64,000 nt of DNA, from the NCBI RefSeq assembly GCF_910592395.1, contig NC_088320.1, positions 6,324,001 to 6,388,000 of the forward strand. The letters are read 5' to 3'. The notes beneath the pieces are model-generated. The model searched no databases. It was not told where the DNA came from and worked only from the letters and a program-made list of their open reading frames with translations. Within the stretch, counting starts at the first letter, position 1, and the number at the start of each line of letters is the position of its first letter. The position numbers and the translations under genes were made by a program. Shown here in pieces: positions 34,230 through 47,700 of the stretch. Source of the DNA: Lineus longissimus. Taxonomy: Eukaryota; Nemertea; Pilidiophora; Heteronemertea; Lineidae.

Positions 34230-37027
34230 GTTTGGTTTTGTTCGGTCGTTTTATTTATTGACGAGGCCTTTCACCATTTCGTATGGCGGTTATTTACATT
34301 AATTATGCAGTGTTCGGTTGTCTGTCGGTCGTAGTGGTCCTATACACTGTGTCGATGCTATTTATACGGTTTAGGGACGCCTGTCCAATGGGCCTATAGT
34401 GTGAAACGGACGCACCAGAACAGGCTAAATAGCCTCCACACAGTGTACGTATGTTTTTCATAGCGTGTATTGGTTGATGATTTTAGAATCACAGTGACTT
34501 GTAAATATTCCCTCCGTGTGATATGAATGTAATGTGGTTAATTGTACCCGTTTGAGATGTGAATGATGACTTGGGCTGTTCTGAAATTGACCTCCTCATG
34601 ATGTGATTTTATTTATGCAGCCACATCAGCACAGAGAGCTCTCTGATAAAAACAACGTCTCCACTGTATGTGATGTATTTAAAATGGATTGTTGATCTGT
34701 TGTGTTCGCAAGGCAATACATTCAAGCAATATTTGTATGCTATAAATTTCATCATCATTATTTTTATTTCTAGTAGTAGTAAACTGCTTGTGTTTTCATG
34801 TCGCAAAGTATTTCAAGAGCTTGGAACGTTAGTGAAAGTTATGAAAAGCTAAAAGAAACTATCAAAAATAAACTATGAAAACAAGATTTCAGGAGTCCCA
34901 ATTCTTTTGGCTTCAATTACTTTTTCTACGGTCCCTAAATTGTTCTTTAGTAGTAAGCTGCTCTTGTTTTATTCCACAGTTCCTCTTGTTTAGGCATATG
35001 GCAATACTGGAGCTGAATTTATCGGCCCATATACTACCCACCTTAATTGATCTCCTTGCAGTGTAATAGTAGACGGCTTTATGTTTCTTCATGTCAAGAC
35101 TGCTTCGAAAATCGAGGTACGTTTTCCAAAACCATCGACAGTCCCCGTGTATATAATGATTGATAGCGGACCAGTTATATAAAGTATGAAATGTGTCATA
35201 TATATATAAATGCCTGACTGTACCACCAGAAATATGTTTACTATTATAATATTGAAATGAAATCATATATTTTGATGTAAATTCACAAATAAAACCATGT
35301 TTGGTGTACATAGTATTGTTCTGCACTCTGTTATGCATCTGAAAATGAGCTCCATTTCTAAGCTGAAATTGTGCTCAAATTCTTAGATGATTGACTCATT
35401 AAATGAGTAAGAATTTCTGATAGTGCCTGTGTAAGAAGTTTGAAAAGTCCTAGGAAGTCTGCGAGAACAAAGAATTCTACTATGCGCTTTGATCTCGAGG
35501 TTTTTCTACTTCTACACCGACATTATCGAGATGCATTTGAGATCGCCCCAGTGCATCAAAAGCAAATAATATAGTTCTACATGTCATCATCAGATGTCAC
35601 TGTCAACCCGGAAATCCGCCCATGCGCTAATTTAATAAAAGAAGGTTCCGAAACTTTCAATATTGAGGTAAGTTTTTCTGATGTCATTCGATTTTGATAT
35701 ACCCCAAATGTAAATTGCAACTTTCGCCCCAATTGTTGTTTTATTGTAACTCTTTTCTGCGCATCGTTTGTGATATTTTGATATATTTATATGGGGGCCA
35801 ACCCCATCGAAGACACGTACAGTGTGTCTCAGAAAAAAGCCTTGTTCTGTCTAGTTGCGATGTTCCATAGAACCTTCTCGGGTCACAAACAAGGACGCTG
35901 TCAAAACCACCAGGGACTCTTGTCACAACTAAGACGGGTCACCTGTCTCAACCAGAGTATGAAGCACAAACAAGAGTGGCAAAGAGGTACAATTGTCACA
36001 ACTACTAATCTTGTTTCAACCAAGGGATGTCGTCACTAGGCTCACAACCAATGGTGATCAAGAGGCCTGGATACTTGTCACAAGCACCTTGGACATTTGC
36101 CAGCACAACCAAAGGTAAATGCTTACAAAGGACACATGTCACACCCAAGGGGTGTGGTTGCCAGGAACACATGTCACAATCAAGGGGTGTGATCATCAGG
36201 AACACATGTCACAACCAAAGGGTATGATCACTGGAATCATATTTGTCACAATCAAAGGTAATTGCTCACGAAGGACTCGTGTCACAACCAAGGGATGTGG
36301 TCACCAGGAACACATGTCACAATTACCAAGGGATGTGATCACTAAAATCACATGTCGCAACCAAGGGATGTGGTCACAAGAATCATATGTCACAACCAAA
36401 GGTAATTTGCTCACAAAGGACACATATCACAACCAAGGGGTGTAGTGGTCACCAGGAACACATGTCACAATCAAAGGGTGTCACACGTCAACAACCAAAG
36501 GTAATTGCTCATCATAAAGGACACATATCACAACCAAGGGGTGTGATCACCAGCACATGTCACAGCCAAGTGGTTTGGTCAGTAGGAGCTAAGGTCACAT
36601 CCAAAGGTGATAACAGGAAGGGGAACTTGTCACAATCAAGGGTGACGACTGCGACACAACCAAGAGTGATCCTGGTGGCTGTCCTATTTTCGTCCACCAC
36701 AGAGGCCCATACCTTTGAGGTCAGGGTGGTGTCCTTTAAATGGTCAGTATTCCTCTCTGGCAAGCTTCAATTAAGCTCACCAGGCCTATCAATATCCTTC
36801 TCGTGAGCTCGGTGGTGTTCCGAGTGCATGGGGATAATATCAGATTCATGCTTGCTAATCTATTTATTTATTTATGATATTCATGTGCCTGTACAGCTAA
36901 AAGTTTGTCGTCACAAAATTTCACTCATATAGCCATGACAGAGATCACTTTTCCGGGTTGACGAGAATAAGACTTCAATTTTCCTTTTCTGTCGGTAACT
37001 TTTAAGATGGTCCCATAAGTTGTTTTT
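34230..37027. other. USP1 3' flank and intergenic DNA
   Basis: AATAAA at 35288-35293 is a possible USP1 polyadenylation signal. No coding exon was recognised. From about 35930 to 36660 a degenerate repeat around CACATGTCACAACCAAGG occurs some twenty times. Confidence 0.6.
35930..36660. repeat. Degenerate tandem repeat with core TGTCACAACCAAGGG
   Basis: Units of roughly 30-40 bases, such as GGAACACATGTCACAACCAA, repeat imperfectly through the segment. Three forward frames contain long stretches open only because of the repeat; no protein is inferred. Confidence 0.8.
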
Positions 37028-38741
37028 AAAAGAGACTCTTCTGATACTGAGACACGTTGATCTAAGGTGAAAAGTATGGAATGCTAAAGCGGAATTCATT
37101 CAAGATGATTTATATATATTCAAGATATTTTATATATATTCAAGATATGTTTTTTTATTCAAGATATTTTTTTTTTATTGAAGATATAATTATCTATATT
37201 CAAAATAAAAAATGTGTTCAAAATATTTTATTTGCATTCAAGATATTTTATTTACATCCAACATAAAATGTTTCTTCCTAAGAAATAACAACATATTTTG
37301 CATCAAAAAATAAATATATATACAAAAAATAAAGTTATTCTTGAAGCAAAATTTAAAAGGTCTTGCATATAAATTCAACATCTTGAATATAATTTATTCA
37401 AGATAGAAAATATTCATGCAAGATTCACGTGACCATTCAAGACTCACGTGATCACACAAATTGAAGACGTCATTGGGGCCATTTCTCTTGAATGTTGAAT
37501 TTGAATTTAAATTTTGACCTCGATTCAAATAAAGCAATTTCAAATCTAAATCTAAACAATAGAATCACTTATAAACATATGTTATGAACTTAATTGAACT
37601 TATAAAGATGATACATGGTTAAGAAACCCGGCGCACAAATATCGAAATGTAAGATTATTTTGATAATATTCTGGTAATTCTTAGTAAAAAAAATTTTATG
37701 TTGGATGTAAATAAAATATCTTGAATGAAAATAAAATATTTTGAACACATTCTTTATCTTGAATATAAAAAAACATATCTTAAATAAAAAAAAAATATCT
37801 TGAATATATATAAATTATCTTGAATATATATAATACTTTGAATATATATAAATTATCTTGAATAAATTCCGCTTTAGCATTCCATAGAAAAGAGACTCTT
37901 CTGATATTGACATACATCGATATTTTAATGTGAAAAGAGACTCTTCTGATATTGACACACATTGATATTTTAAGGTGAAAAGAGACTCTTCTGATATTGA
38001 CATACATCGATATTTTAATGTGAAAAGAGACTCTTCTGACACAGACACACATTGATATTTTAAGGTGAAAAGAGACTCTTCTGACACTGACATACATTGA
38101 TATTTTAATGTGAAAAGAGACTCTTCTGACACAGACACACATTGATATTTTAAGGTGAAAAGAGACTCTTCTGACACTGACATACATTGATATTTTAAGA
38201 TGAAAAGAGACTTTTCTGACACTGACATACATTGATATTTTAATGTGAAAAGAGACTCTTCTGATACTGACACACATTGATATTTTAATTTGAAAAGAGA
38301 CTCTTCTGATATTGACATACATTGATATTTTAAGGTGAAAAGAGACTCTTCTGATACTGACACACATTGATATTTTAAGTTGAAAAGAGACTCTTCTGAC
38401 ACTGACACACATTGATATTTTAATTTGAAAAGAGACTCTTCTGATATTGACATACATTGATATTTTAAGGTGAAAAGAGACTCTTCTGATACTGACACAC
38501 ATTGATATTTTAAGTTGAAAAGAGACTCTTCTGACACTGACACACATTGATATTTTAATTTGAAAAGAGACTCTTCTGATATTGACATACATTGATATTT
38601 TAAGATGAAAAGAGACTCTTCTGACACTGACATACATTGATATTTTAATGTGAAAAGAGACTCTTCTGACACTGACACACATTGATATTTTAAGTTGAAA
38701 AGAGACTCTTCTGATATTGACATACATTGATATTTTAAGGT
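37028..38741. repeat. 45-bp satellite array, interrupted by a fold-back element
   Basis: Nineteen 45-bp units of the form GAAAAGAGACTCTTCTGATA, TTGACACACATTGATATTTT, AAGGT run from 37887 to 38741. One further unit lies at 37028-37074, on the far side of the element 37075-37886. Units 10-12 and 13-15 are near-identical trimers, a 135-bp higher-order repeat. The period is divisible by three and lacks stops on the minus strand in two frames, which creates open frames of over 300 codons with a 15-residue repeat (MYVSVRRVSFHLKIS). These are probably not genes. Confidence 0.92.
37075..37886. mobile_element. Fold-back transposon with 6-bp target duplication, copy 1
   Basis: The ends are TATGGAATGCTAAAGCGG and its exact complement, CCGCTTTAGCATTCCATA. 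Inside each end are tandem copies of ATTCAAGATATTTTATATAT. GAAAAG directly flanks both ends (37069-37074 and 37887-37892), a clean 6-bp target duplication inside a unit of the 45-bp array. No coding capacity. Compared with copy 2 (45069-46340), the right half is internally deleted. Confidence 0.92.
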
Positions 38742-40825
38742 GAACTGACAGTTTTTAAAACGGTTTTAAGTTGATAGCAAACGATATGACATATATTAGG
38801 CTTGATGTCATTATTCCTGGGTGACGACATCACACCGAGTGGCCAATGAATTACAATTTCCGCATTCATTGTATGGTTATCATCATTATCATTGTCGTTT
38901 TGTATCAACTTTAAAATTGTTATAACTGTCAGTTTACCTTTTAAAACACTAAGCAGTTTTGTCAGCAGTCTTTTCCTCCGTATTTCAATCTTCCTTGGGG
39001 AATGCCAGTGGTGCCCCCTCCTGTCCATATCTGTAATTACCATTCTCATTTTCTTGGAAATCTTCTTCTTTGTTGAGCAGTCTGAAATCATAAGAAAAAA
39101 CAGCTTCAATGTCGATTTATTTCTCAACAAATCAGTTATGGATAAAATAACACAATTGTGGGAAAAACGAGGATAATGACCCTGCTACCACGTGTCTCCA
39201 CTTGTTGCATCACATAATGATTTTTGCGAATGTTGCAAGGCAGTTTGGACATGGCTTGTGAATTTCTAGTGATCCTGGTGCATTGACATTGTTCATTGCA
39301 GCTGTAAGAAAAACCAATATGGCCATCGTCCCTTTTTATATGTGCAGCTCGGCGAGGTTCGGCCTTGCTTCGGAGAGGTGGCTGCTGATTATATACAGGG
39401 AGATTATGTCAGACACATACCTCATCAGCATTCCTTGCTATCATTAGCAATATTCAGCTAAATTGGTGCTGAGTGGTTGATAAAAATAAGCCATTCATCA
39501 GAAAATACTCTTTACCTGATCATGGTATTATGACTAATAAGTGACCTGTTTGCTATTTTCGGAAAATCATTTCTAAAAGTGAACGCAGAGGTTATAGTAA
39601 TACATGAAATGAAAAAGACCCATTAGATTTGTCAATACACCGAGGTCTTATAACTATCTTAACCCCTTGCCTGATGTTTCCCGTTTTCGGCTACTACTGC
39701 AAAAACGATTGGTATTCTCACCCTACCTGACAATCAGGGATATGCAGAACCCCCAGAAGATCCCCTGCCCCCAAATTATGCCTTCATCCCCAGAGCAGCC
39801 CCTACTCTCTTAAACCTCGCAAAGACTCCAGATGTAACATCCTAGCGTGAGTTTTAAGTGTATCCCTTAATCAGAACAGTAGTTGGGCCCCTAAACAGAT
39901 TACCCGCATTTTGGTGGTTTACTGACACGCATCTGGCTACGTACCTGGTCGAGGGTCAGCGAAAGCTGTCCAAAATCTACAGTATGTCCGAGGCCACACA
40001 GATCACATTGCTCCAAATCTGACCTTGATATTCGACCTAATTCAAACCATCCAGAAAGGTCAAAGTTCGAATCCTCAGCCATACTCCATTTGACGAATAC
40101 CCTCCGTCCCAGAGAGAAAGAAACTAAAGTCCTGATAGTGCAAAGAATTATAGTATTTCCAAGAATAGTTCCTCGTTTGAAAGAGGGAGGGCGACCACTT
40201 TCCCCCTTATCATTACCAGTAACTGATTGATCCGAAATCATACAAATCCATCTCGTGGGCAATATTTGATGCGCCCTTCGAAAGGATACATCCCAAAACA
40301 TCTTAATGACGTCGGTCGCCTATAAAAATGTGGTTGAACACAAATCCCCTACCCATTCCCTCCTTGAGCACCAGAGGTAAAGGTTCTCACAGTGTGTACC
40401 TCAAGTTTGTCCGATTGCTAATGAATTCTTCCTTCAAGAGTAGAAGGCTGATCAAATTAACTTGCAACTCTGGGCAATCAAACTTCTCTGGAAACAGATC
40501 CAATCCATGTAAATTAATTTCAACTTGAGATTGCAATATAAAAGTTAACCCACATAATTTTACCTCTTAGGCAAGTGCACAATCTTTTCTCTACCCAGAC
40601 TTCAAAAGCTCACATAACTCGCTCTGCAGGTATATCTTATTAGTTGATTTTATTCATCGGAGCAGCAGAAATTGATTTCATTCTTGGATTGAACATATTT
40701 TACAAAACCTGTTTCTCTTCGTACCTCCTGCAGCTTTGTAACCTGTTTTACCACAACCTCACCAGTGTGGAAAAAATATCTAACTGACAGGTAGCGGGAG
40801 TCTTTTATCAACAGTGATCTTTTTC
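38742..40825. other. Intergenic DNA, no gene supported
   Basis: A 133-codon minus-strand open frame (39900-40301) has no recognisable family or convincing splice context. I see nothing else of note. Confidence 0.5.
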
Positions 40826-41132
40826 TGCGGCTGTAGAATCTAAAGACTTTGAATGAAGTAATCCATGAAGTGACTCTGTGGCTGTAGAATCTAAAGGCTT
40901 TGAATGAAGTAATCCATGAAGTGACTCTGTGGCTGTAGAATCTAAAGGCTTTGAATAAAGTAATCCATGAAATGACTCTGTGGCTGTAGAATCTAAAGGC
41001 TTTGAATGAAGTAATCCATGAAGTGACTCTGTGGCTGTAGAATCTAAAGACTTTGAATGAAGTAATCCATGAAGTGACTCTGCGGCTGTTGAATCAAAAG
41101 GCTTTGAATGATGTAATCCATGAATTGACTTT
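40826..41132. repeat. 51-bp minisatellite, 6 copies
   Basis: The unit starts TGTGGCTGTAGAATCTAAAG and continues GCTTTGAATGAAGTAATCCA, TGAAGTGACTC. Copies decay toward the right end. Confidence 0.93.
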
Positions 41133-43007
41133 GTAGTTGTTGATCAACTCCAAGGTTGAAGTACGCATTAACTGACTTTGCAGCTGTTGACTCTAAAGGT
41201 TTGGTTGATGTTATCTGTTATAATGTGAAAGTAAGGTTTGAATGATGTAATCCTTGAAATCGATTTGCTGTTTTTTTGCTGAAAATGTTCACCGTAGATA
41301 TACGATTATTTTTTCGGCAAATCAGATGACACCTTTGATCTTTTGTTATGTTTGCATGCTCTATACTAGGTTGACCTCTGTTAATGACTTTATGCTCAAG
41401 GTTAGCATGTATTCCTTATATGTAAAGTTTATTGTTTAGTTTTTGTGGTTGCTGCCAGTGCTAGCGTACAGGTGCACATTGAACATGCAGTGGTATCATC
41501 TTGCAAAGATACCCTAATACCAGTACGCCCTGAGTAGGTAGGTCAATGGTGTACTACGAGGCCTACGAGATTGCCAGCTGCAGACGTTTCCCTAAAAGAA
41601 GTTTGCTAAAGGTATCCCATCCTGAAATCACCATTTTACAGAAATATCCACAAATCTAAATGCACATAATTTCTAAGCACACACATATTCACAAATATAC
41701 ACACTTTTATTAAAAATGTCTGTCCCGAAATCCAAACTGGCTAGCTGTGGGGCCATGGTCTGTCGTGAATTGGTATCCCTAAATGTTTAAGAGGCATCGG
41801 GACTTGCTTGTACATGTAGAATATGTAGAATAACAAAAACGTCACTGTCATTAGAAAAAGGAAGAACTTTCCAACGGTTGTGTGGTTCACCGCTTTATCC
41901 ATGTTGGAATCTGGAGGCATGCACTATCGCGAAACGAAAAGGAACTCTGCTAAGCTAGCCTAGCCTGTATCGAAAGTCTGGAGCAATGCTAGAGCATGCT
42001 AGCTGCTCAGGTAATAGTTGTATGCCTGGAGGAAGAAATGCACAAGAATGTTTTTATCATTGAGGAGTTGAAGGTAGGCCTAGAGTTTTCTCTCATCCAG
42101 GTGTGCTTAAGCATTTCAGTCAAGGTGGGATGGATTTTGTGCGCATAAGTGTACATTGATGTATGTTTGTTTATGGGAACCTTTGAGTTGGAATTACTGC
42201 TGCTGTGTATTTCACTTTACCTTGAATAAAAGTGTTGATGGCCTGGACAAATGTTGGTTAAGAAAGGTTATAAGGTTGGGATGAATTTCTCATTTATGTC
42301 TGGATGGAAGGCAGAGTACATTCTTGTGTTCAAAGATCTGATATTGTATACTGAAATGCCTCTGACTGCACTCATTCATATTATAAGAAGCCCTTCGTGA
42401 TTTCAGTTGCAGGTCTACTGGTGAAGATTAAAGGGGTAGGCCGTTCGTGGTTACTGCTGGGTGAGGAATATACATACACAATGTTGTAGTGAAGTTGTCA
42501 TGTATGAAACTTTGCTAAAACCTATGTGGAGTATTCAGTCTACACTAACAAGTTCAAATTCATATATTCAACAGCTATGACAAGACGAGATTTTGCTTTG
42601 TTGTGTCAAATGGTATTTACACTCAAAGCATCTTCAGGCCATGGAAAAAGCCTGCTTGACCTCGATGTTTGGGTTACTGATGAAACTCCGAATGAAATCA
42701 TTGAAACAAAATGAAATAGTTGAAATGAAACGAAATGTAATAGCGAAATGCATCTTTCAGAATATGCAGACTATAGGAGAGTAACGAAACTTGTAGAACT
42801 ATGAATGGTCCTGGTATAGTCCATTAGGTGCAATGTCTCATTTGGTTATAGGAATTCTATTGTCACTGGAGAATTTTAAAAGTCTACTTTCATTTCAAAC
42901 AATTCGTTTCATTATGAGTTTTATTAGTAAATGACATTTGTATCTTATATATTGAATATAAGATACAGTAGATGTGTGTACCTGGCTTAATGCACACCAA
43001 GCTAAGT
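41133..43007. other. Intergenic DNA, nothing recognised
   Basis: AT-rich sequence with short open frames only. No repeat or gene family recognised. Confidence 0.5.
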
Positions 43008-43241
43008 CATCTAAGAAGTTATTTTATAGGCTAATGTTTGCAAAAGTTGTGTGTCCTATTTCTTCTTAGGTTCTTTACCACAGAATGCAATTATTATCTG
43101 ATGGAATTCTAAATTCAATTATTTGCACTAGTTTGGAGAGTGCAAATTATAATGATAATTGCATTCTGTGGTAAAGAGCCTCAGAAGAAATAGGACACAC
43201 ACCTTTTACAAACATTAGCCTACAAAATAACTTCTTAGATT
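43008..43241. mobile_element. Hairpin MITE-like inverted repeat
   Basis: ATCTAAGAAGTTATTTTATA at the left is matched by the complement at about 43222-43241, and the roughly 85-base arms remain complementary inward to GCAATTATTATC/GATAATTGC. The loop is about 60 bases. The few mismatches suggest moderate age. No coding capacity. Confidence 0.85.
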
Positions 43242-44761
43242 ACCTACTATATTTGCAAAGATTGACGCCCTAAATTGCCAAAAAATGATATTACTAACAG
43301 CATATCAACCAATTTCATGCCCCAGCAAATTTATGATGGGTGTTAAAAATCGGACATCTAATCGCAGTACAAAACCTATTATCAATTTTATGGGCTGTCT
43401 GATACGCAATTACTTGATTACCCTATTGACTGGATAAACATTGAATTGAACATTGAGACTCAACTTGTTCACTTAAAATCTGTCCTGAATTAAGGGAAAA
43501 CAAAACTGCCAATGCATTTTCAGTTTGTGAATACTTACAATAGCTCTATACTGCTAGCCTATTTTGCATGTCTACATGTATCTGATATCCGATTTAAATA
43601 TCCCTAAATATTCCCAAAGTCAGAACTGCTGATACATGTTAGACTCCCAGGGTAGTCATTTTGTCATCCTGATTATCCATGAGGCGGCCGGTCCACTGCG
43701 TTCGATGTTTCCTTTCCCCATACGTGTTTACATGTAGCCTATGGGGAAAGGCTCTGCACTGAAATAGCTTACATGTAGTTGCAGAACTAAAAAGCCTTTG
43801 CGGTAATATTCTAGAACTGAATTTGGCCTGTTCTGGAATTTTTCAGGCATTATCAAGAGAGAAACTAGTTGGATGCCTAATAAAGGTCATTTAAATTTTC
43901 TGTACATGTATTTCTTTTATTAAAAGAAAAAAATGTTCAATTACTTAAGTTCCAATAAAGCAGGCCTCCTTTTTTGTGTTATTGTTGTCACTCTTAAATC
44001 AGATGATAATCAAAGTGTGTCACTTCCCATATCAAGTCCACGACCTATATTTCCAACATATGTGTAAATTACAGATAGGCTTGAGATTTTGTCCACACAA
44101 CATCAATGTGGGCCTAGTTGTGGATTGTGGAAAGGACGCATATCTCTGGACTGATTCTCTGTCTGGCTGATTTCTACGAGGATATTAGGAGCCACGAGGA
44201 TAGTTGGAACCACCAGAGGGACCCTGAATTCTTTAAAAGGTAGGCGTACATTGTGTCTTGCAGGAATTCCTTGCTCTCAAAATATCACCCGTCTTGCAAT
44301 AAGACTTCTAGGCCATTTCTTGTGACTGAAATTGTCTTATAGGTCAATGGCACATACAATGCCATTTAATTGACATGGTGAGTATATCCAATATTTCAGC
44401 ATTTTCAGCATGCTGTACATGTACATAAAAGTGATTGTACTATTCACATTTTTAGGTACATATGAATACATTTTCAGCATATAAAATGAAAGCGAGTTCA
44501 TTGTACCACTTTTCAGCATGCATAAAAGTGAGTCGCTCATTACTTTGTTGACATTTTCAGCATATGATGAAAGTGAGTGAGTGCTTTGACATTTTCAGCG
44601 ATGATGAAAATGAGCGTATATTAAATGTTCAGTACACATGAACATGATGACAGTGGGTTCAGCATTTAGGCTATTTAACAGCAGAGCATAGAATTTCATA
44701 AGATATCTGGTTTTTAGCCAATAAAACCCCTCCAGGTCAAATTCCGTATTTCCATTTTCAG
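43242..44761. other. GULP1 upstream DNA with degenerate repeats
   Basis: No exon was recognised before the GULP1 start. From about 44390 to 44640 the motif CATTTTCAGCAT, followed by AAARTGAAAGTGAG-like sequence, recurs imperfectly. Confidence 0.5.
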
Positions 44762-44792
44762 ATCCAACAATTGGTGCTAAAAGGTGTCAAAG

Positions 44793-47700
44793 ATGATTCG
44801 AACCAACAGCTCAGGGTCTGCCACTGTTCGCTGGAAGGATGGGGAGAAAGGTTCGACAAAAACGTCAGCATTTAATAAACATGGTAAGTGCTTGAGGACC
44901 CTTAAAATAAATCGCCCCCTCTAGATCTTGAGGTCTTGACATTGTTAATACACCTAGCTTACTACATATGAATTAATCATTGATTGTCTCAGGATACTTA
45001 TTTTCTTTCATAATCATTTTCTCAGAATTCTGTCATAAATATGTTATGATACAAAAAGGGACATTGATTATGGAATGCTAAGGCGGAATTTATTCAAGAT
45101 ATTTTATATATATTCAAGATATTTTATATATATCAAGATAATTTAAATATATTCAAGATATTTTTTTTTTATTCAAGACATGTTTATTTATATTCAAGAT
45201 AAAGAATGTGTTCAAAATATTTTATTTTCATTCAAGATTCTTTATTTACATCCAACATAAAATGTTTTTTACTAAGAATTACCAGAAAATTTTGCATCAA
45301 AAAATAAATATATATACAAAAAATAAAGTTATTCTTGAAGCAAAATTTAAAAGGTCTTGCATGTAAATGTAACATCTTGAACATAATTTATTCAAGTTTG
45401 AAAATGTTTATGCAAGATTCACGTGACCATTCAAGACTCACGTGCCCACACAAATTGATGATGAATTGACGATAGTGCAATGGACCACTCTAAACATAGA
45501 GGGGCTACTGGGGACGGCGAGGTTGATGGACGGACGTAGTCCCTCTATGTATCAACTTTATAAGTTCGATTAAGTTCATAACATATGTTTGTAGCTGATT
45601 CTGTTGTTTATATTTAGATCTGAAATTGCTTTATTTGAATCGAGGTCAAAATTCAAATTCAAATTCAAGAGAAATGGCGCCAATGACGTCTTCAATTTGT
45701 GTGGTCACGTGAGTCTTGAATGGTCACGTGAATCTTGCATGAATATGAGGTTGATGGACGGACGTAGTCCCTCTATGTATCAACTTTATAAGTTCGATTA
45801 AGTTCATAACATATGTTTGTAGCTGATTCTGTTGTTTATATTTAGATCTGAAATTGCTTTATTTGAATCGAGGTCAAAATTCAAATTCAAATTCAAGAGA
45901 AATGGCGCCAATGACGTCTTCAATTTGTGTGGTCACGTGAGTCTTGAATGGTCACGTGAATCTTGCATGAATATTTTCAATCTTGAATAAATCATATTCA
46001 AGATGTTGAATTTATATGCAAGACCTTTTAAATTTTGCTTCAAGAATAACTTTTTTTTTGTATGTATGTTTATTGCAAAATATTTTGTTATTTCTTAGGA
46101 GAAACATTTTATTTGCATGTAAATGAAATATCTTGAATGCAAATAAAATATCTTGAATGCAAATAAAATATTTTGAGCACATTTTTTATTTTGAATATAG
46201 ATAATTTTATCTTGAATAAAAAAAACATATCTTGATTAAAAAAAACATATCTTGAATATATATAAAATATCTTGAATATATGTAAAATATCTTGAATATA
46301 TATAAATTATCTTGAATAAATTCCGCTTTAGCATTCCATAATTGATAGTAATTTACTTAGAATAATGTTATAAATATGATATGATAAATTTGATAACTCA
46401 TTTGGGTCATGGAAAATACACTCCTTATTCTCGTTTACACAATCTTAAACTAACAAGTGTTTATGGCAACTCTGATCGATATGATGGGCTGATTGGGGTT
46501 TATTCACTCTGATACATTCACGATAAAATCATTTACGCTTGGTAAATTTACGATGAACATAAATTTCTAACGTTAAACTTTCACCAGAAAACAAATTGCA
46601 TTTAACAGTTGCATTCTTTGTAATAAAAAAGTGCATTTAATATCTCTGATCGGATGTGATAACTTCAAGTTGCACTACACCAATCCTGTGTCGTATCCTG
46701 CCTCTGGGTCTATAGGTCAATTTCAAGGACTTGTTCCGATTCAGAAAGTTTAATAGGTAATGCACTGGGGGCAATTTAGGGTAGTTTTGAACTGTAGAGG
46801 TACACTGTTGGCATTTACTTTCTCGGGAACATAGATATGCAGTTAATACTGAAAATATATAAGCCACCCTTATATATTTCCGGTTATTCACAATGTCATA
46901 GTGCAGTCATTACATACAAAAATTTGCTGAACCTGGTATTTATAGATCTACCTTGGTTTTTCAAATCAAATCTTTTTTACTCTTTCTATTTTCACGAATC
47001 AGGATATGTTTCTAAATCCAATAAAGCGCCCCCACGAACATGTTGGGGGTTACAGTAATCAGGTTGTCCGGTTTGGGTTAAAAATAATTTGTCCCTTTTG
47101 TATTTGCAGGTAACAAACAGTGGGTTCACTCACCCGAGGTGCTAACAAAAGGTTCTTTGGTATACAATATCAAGGTACATACACTTTCAACCCTTTCTTT
47201 GCTAGAGCTTAGGCTGCCAAATATTCGCACCATTTTTATTTTCTCGATATTTATCTAGGATTTAATTTAATCTGAATTGGTTTTAAAAACTCAAATTGCA
47301 TCTGATGTTTGAATTTATTTTGTTTTCCAGTTTTTAGGGAACTGCGAAGTTGACCAACCAAAAGGAACAGAAGTTGTACGAGATGCCATCAGAAAAATGA
47401 AGGTTGGGCATGATATGTTATCTTTGAACGTTTGTCACGAGGTGATGAAGTTATAATAAAGAGTAATTGCTTCCAAAACAAGATAAGCTATCAAGGGTGT
47501 GCTACATGATACAACAGATCTGACCAAATTAGCCAAATTTTGGTGCTGACCACTTTTAGAAAATGGCTGGTTAATGCATGTAGAGGTGAATCAAGATACC
47601 GGTATGTTTGCTCGTTGGTCGACCTTATGAAAACTGTTTGCTGTTTTCAGTTCAACCAATCTCTCAAGAAGACAGAAGGACAGAAACCAACTAAGATCGA

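Noticed and set aside
36119-36445. Long plus-strand open frames with repeated HMSQ/TKG motifs
   Set aside because: Generated by the degenerate TGTCACAACCAAGG repeat.
658-38741. CRISPR-like arrays (27-bp and 45-bp repeats)
   Set aside because: The repeats are directly tandem with no unique spacers, and the host is an animal; these are minisatellites.
39900-40301. 133-codon minus-strand open frame with a CDLCGLGH motif
   Set aside because: No recognisable domain beyond a single CxxC, no clear splice context and no neighbouring exons.
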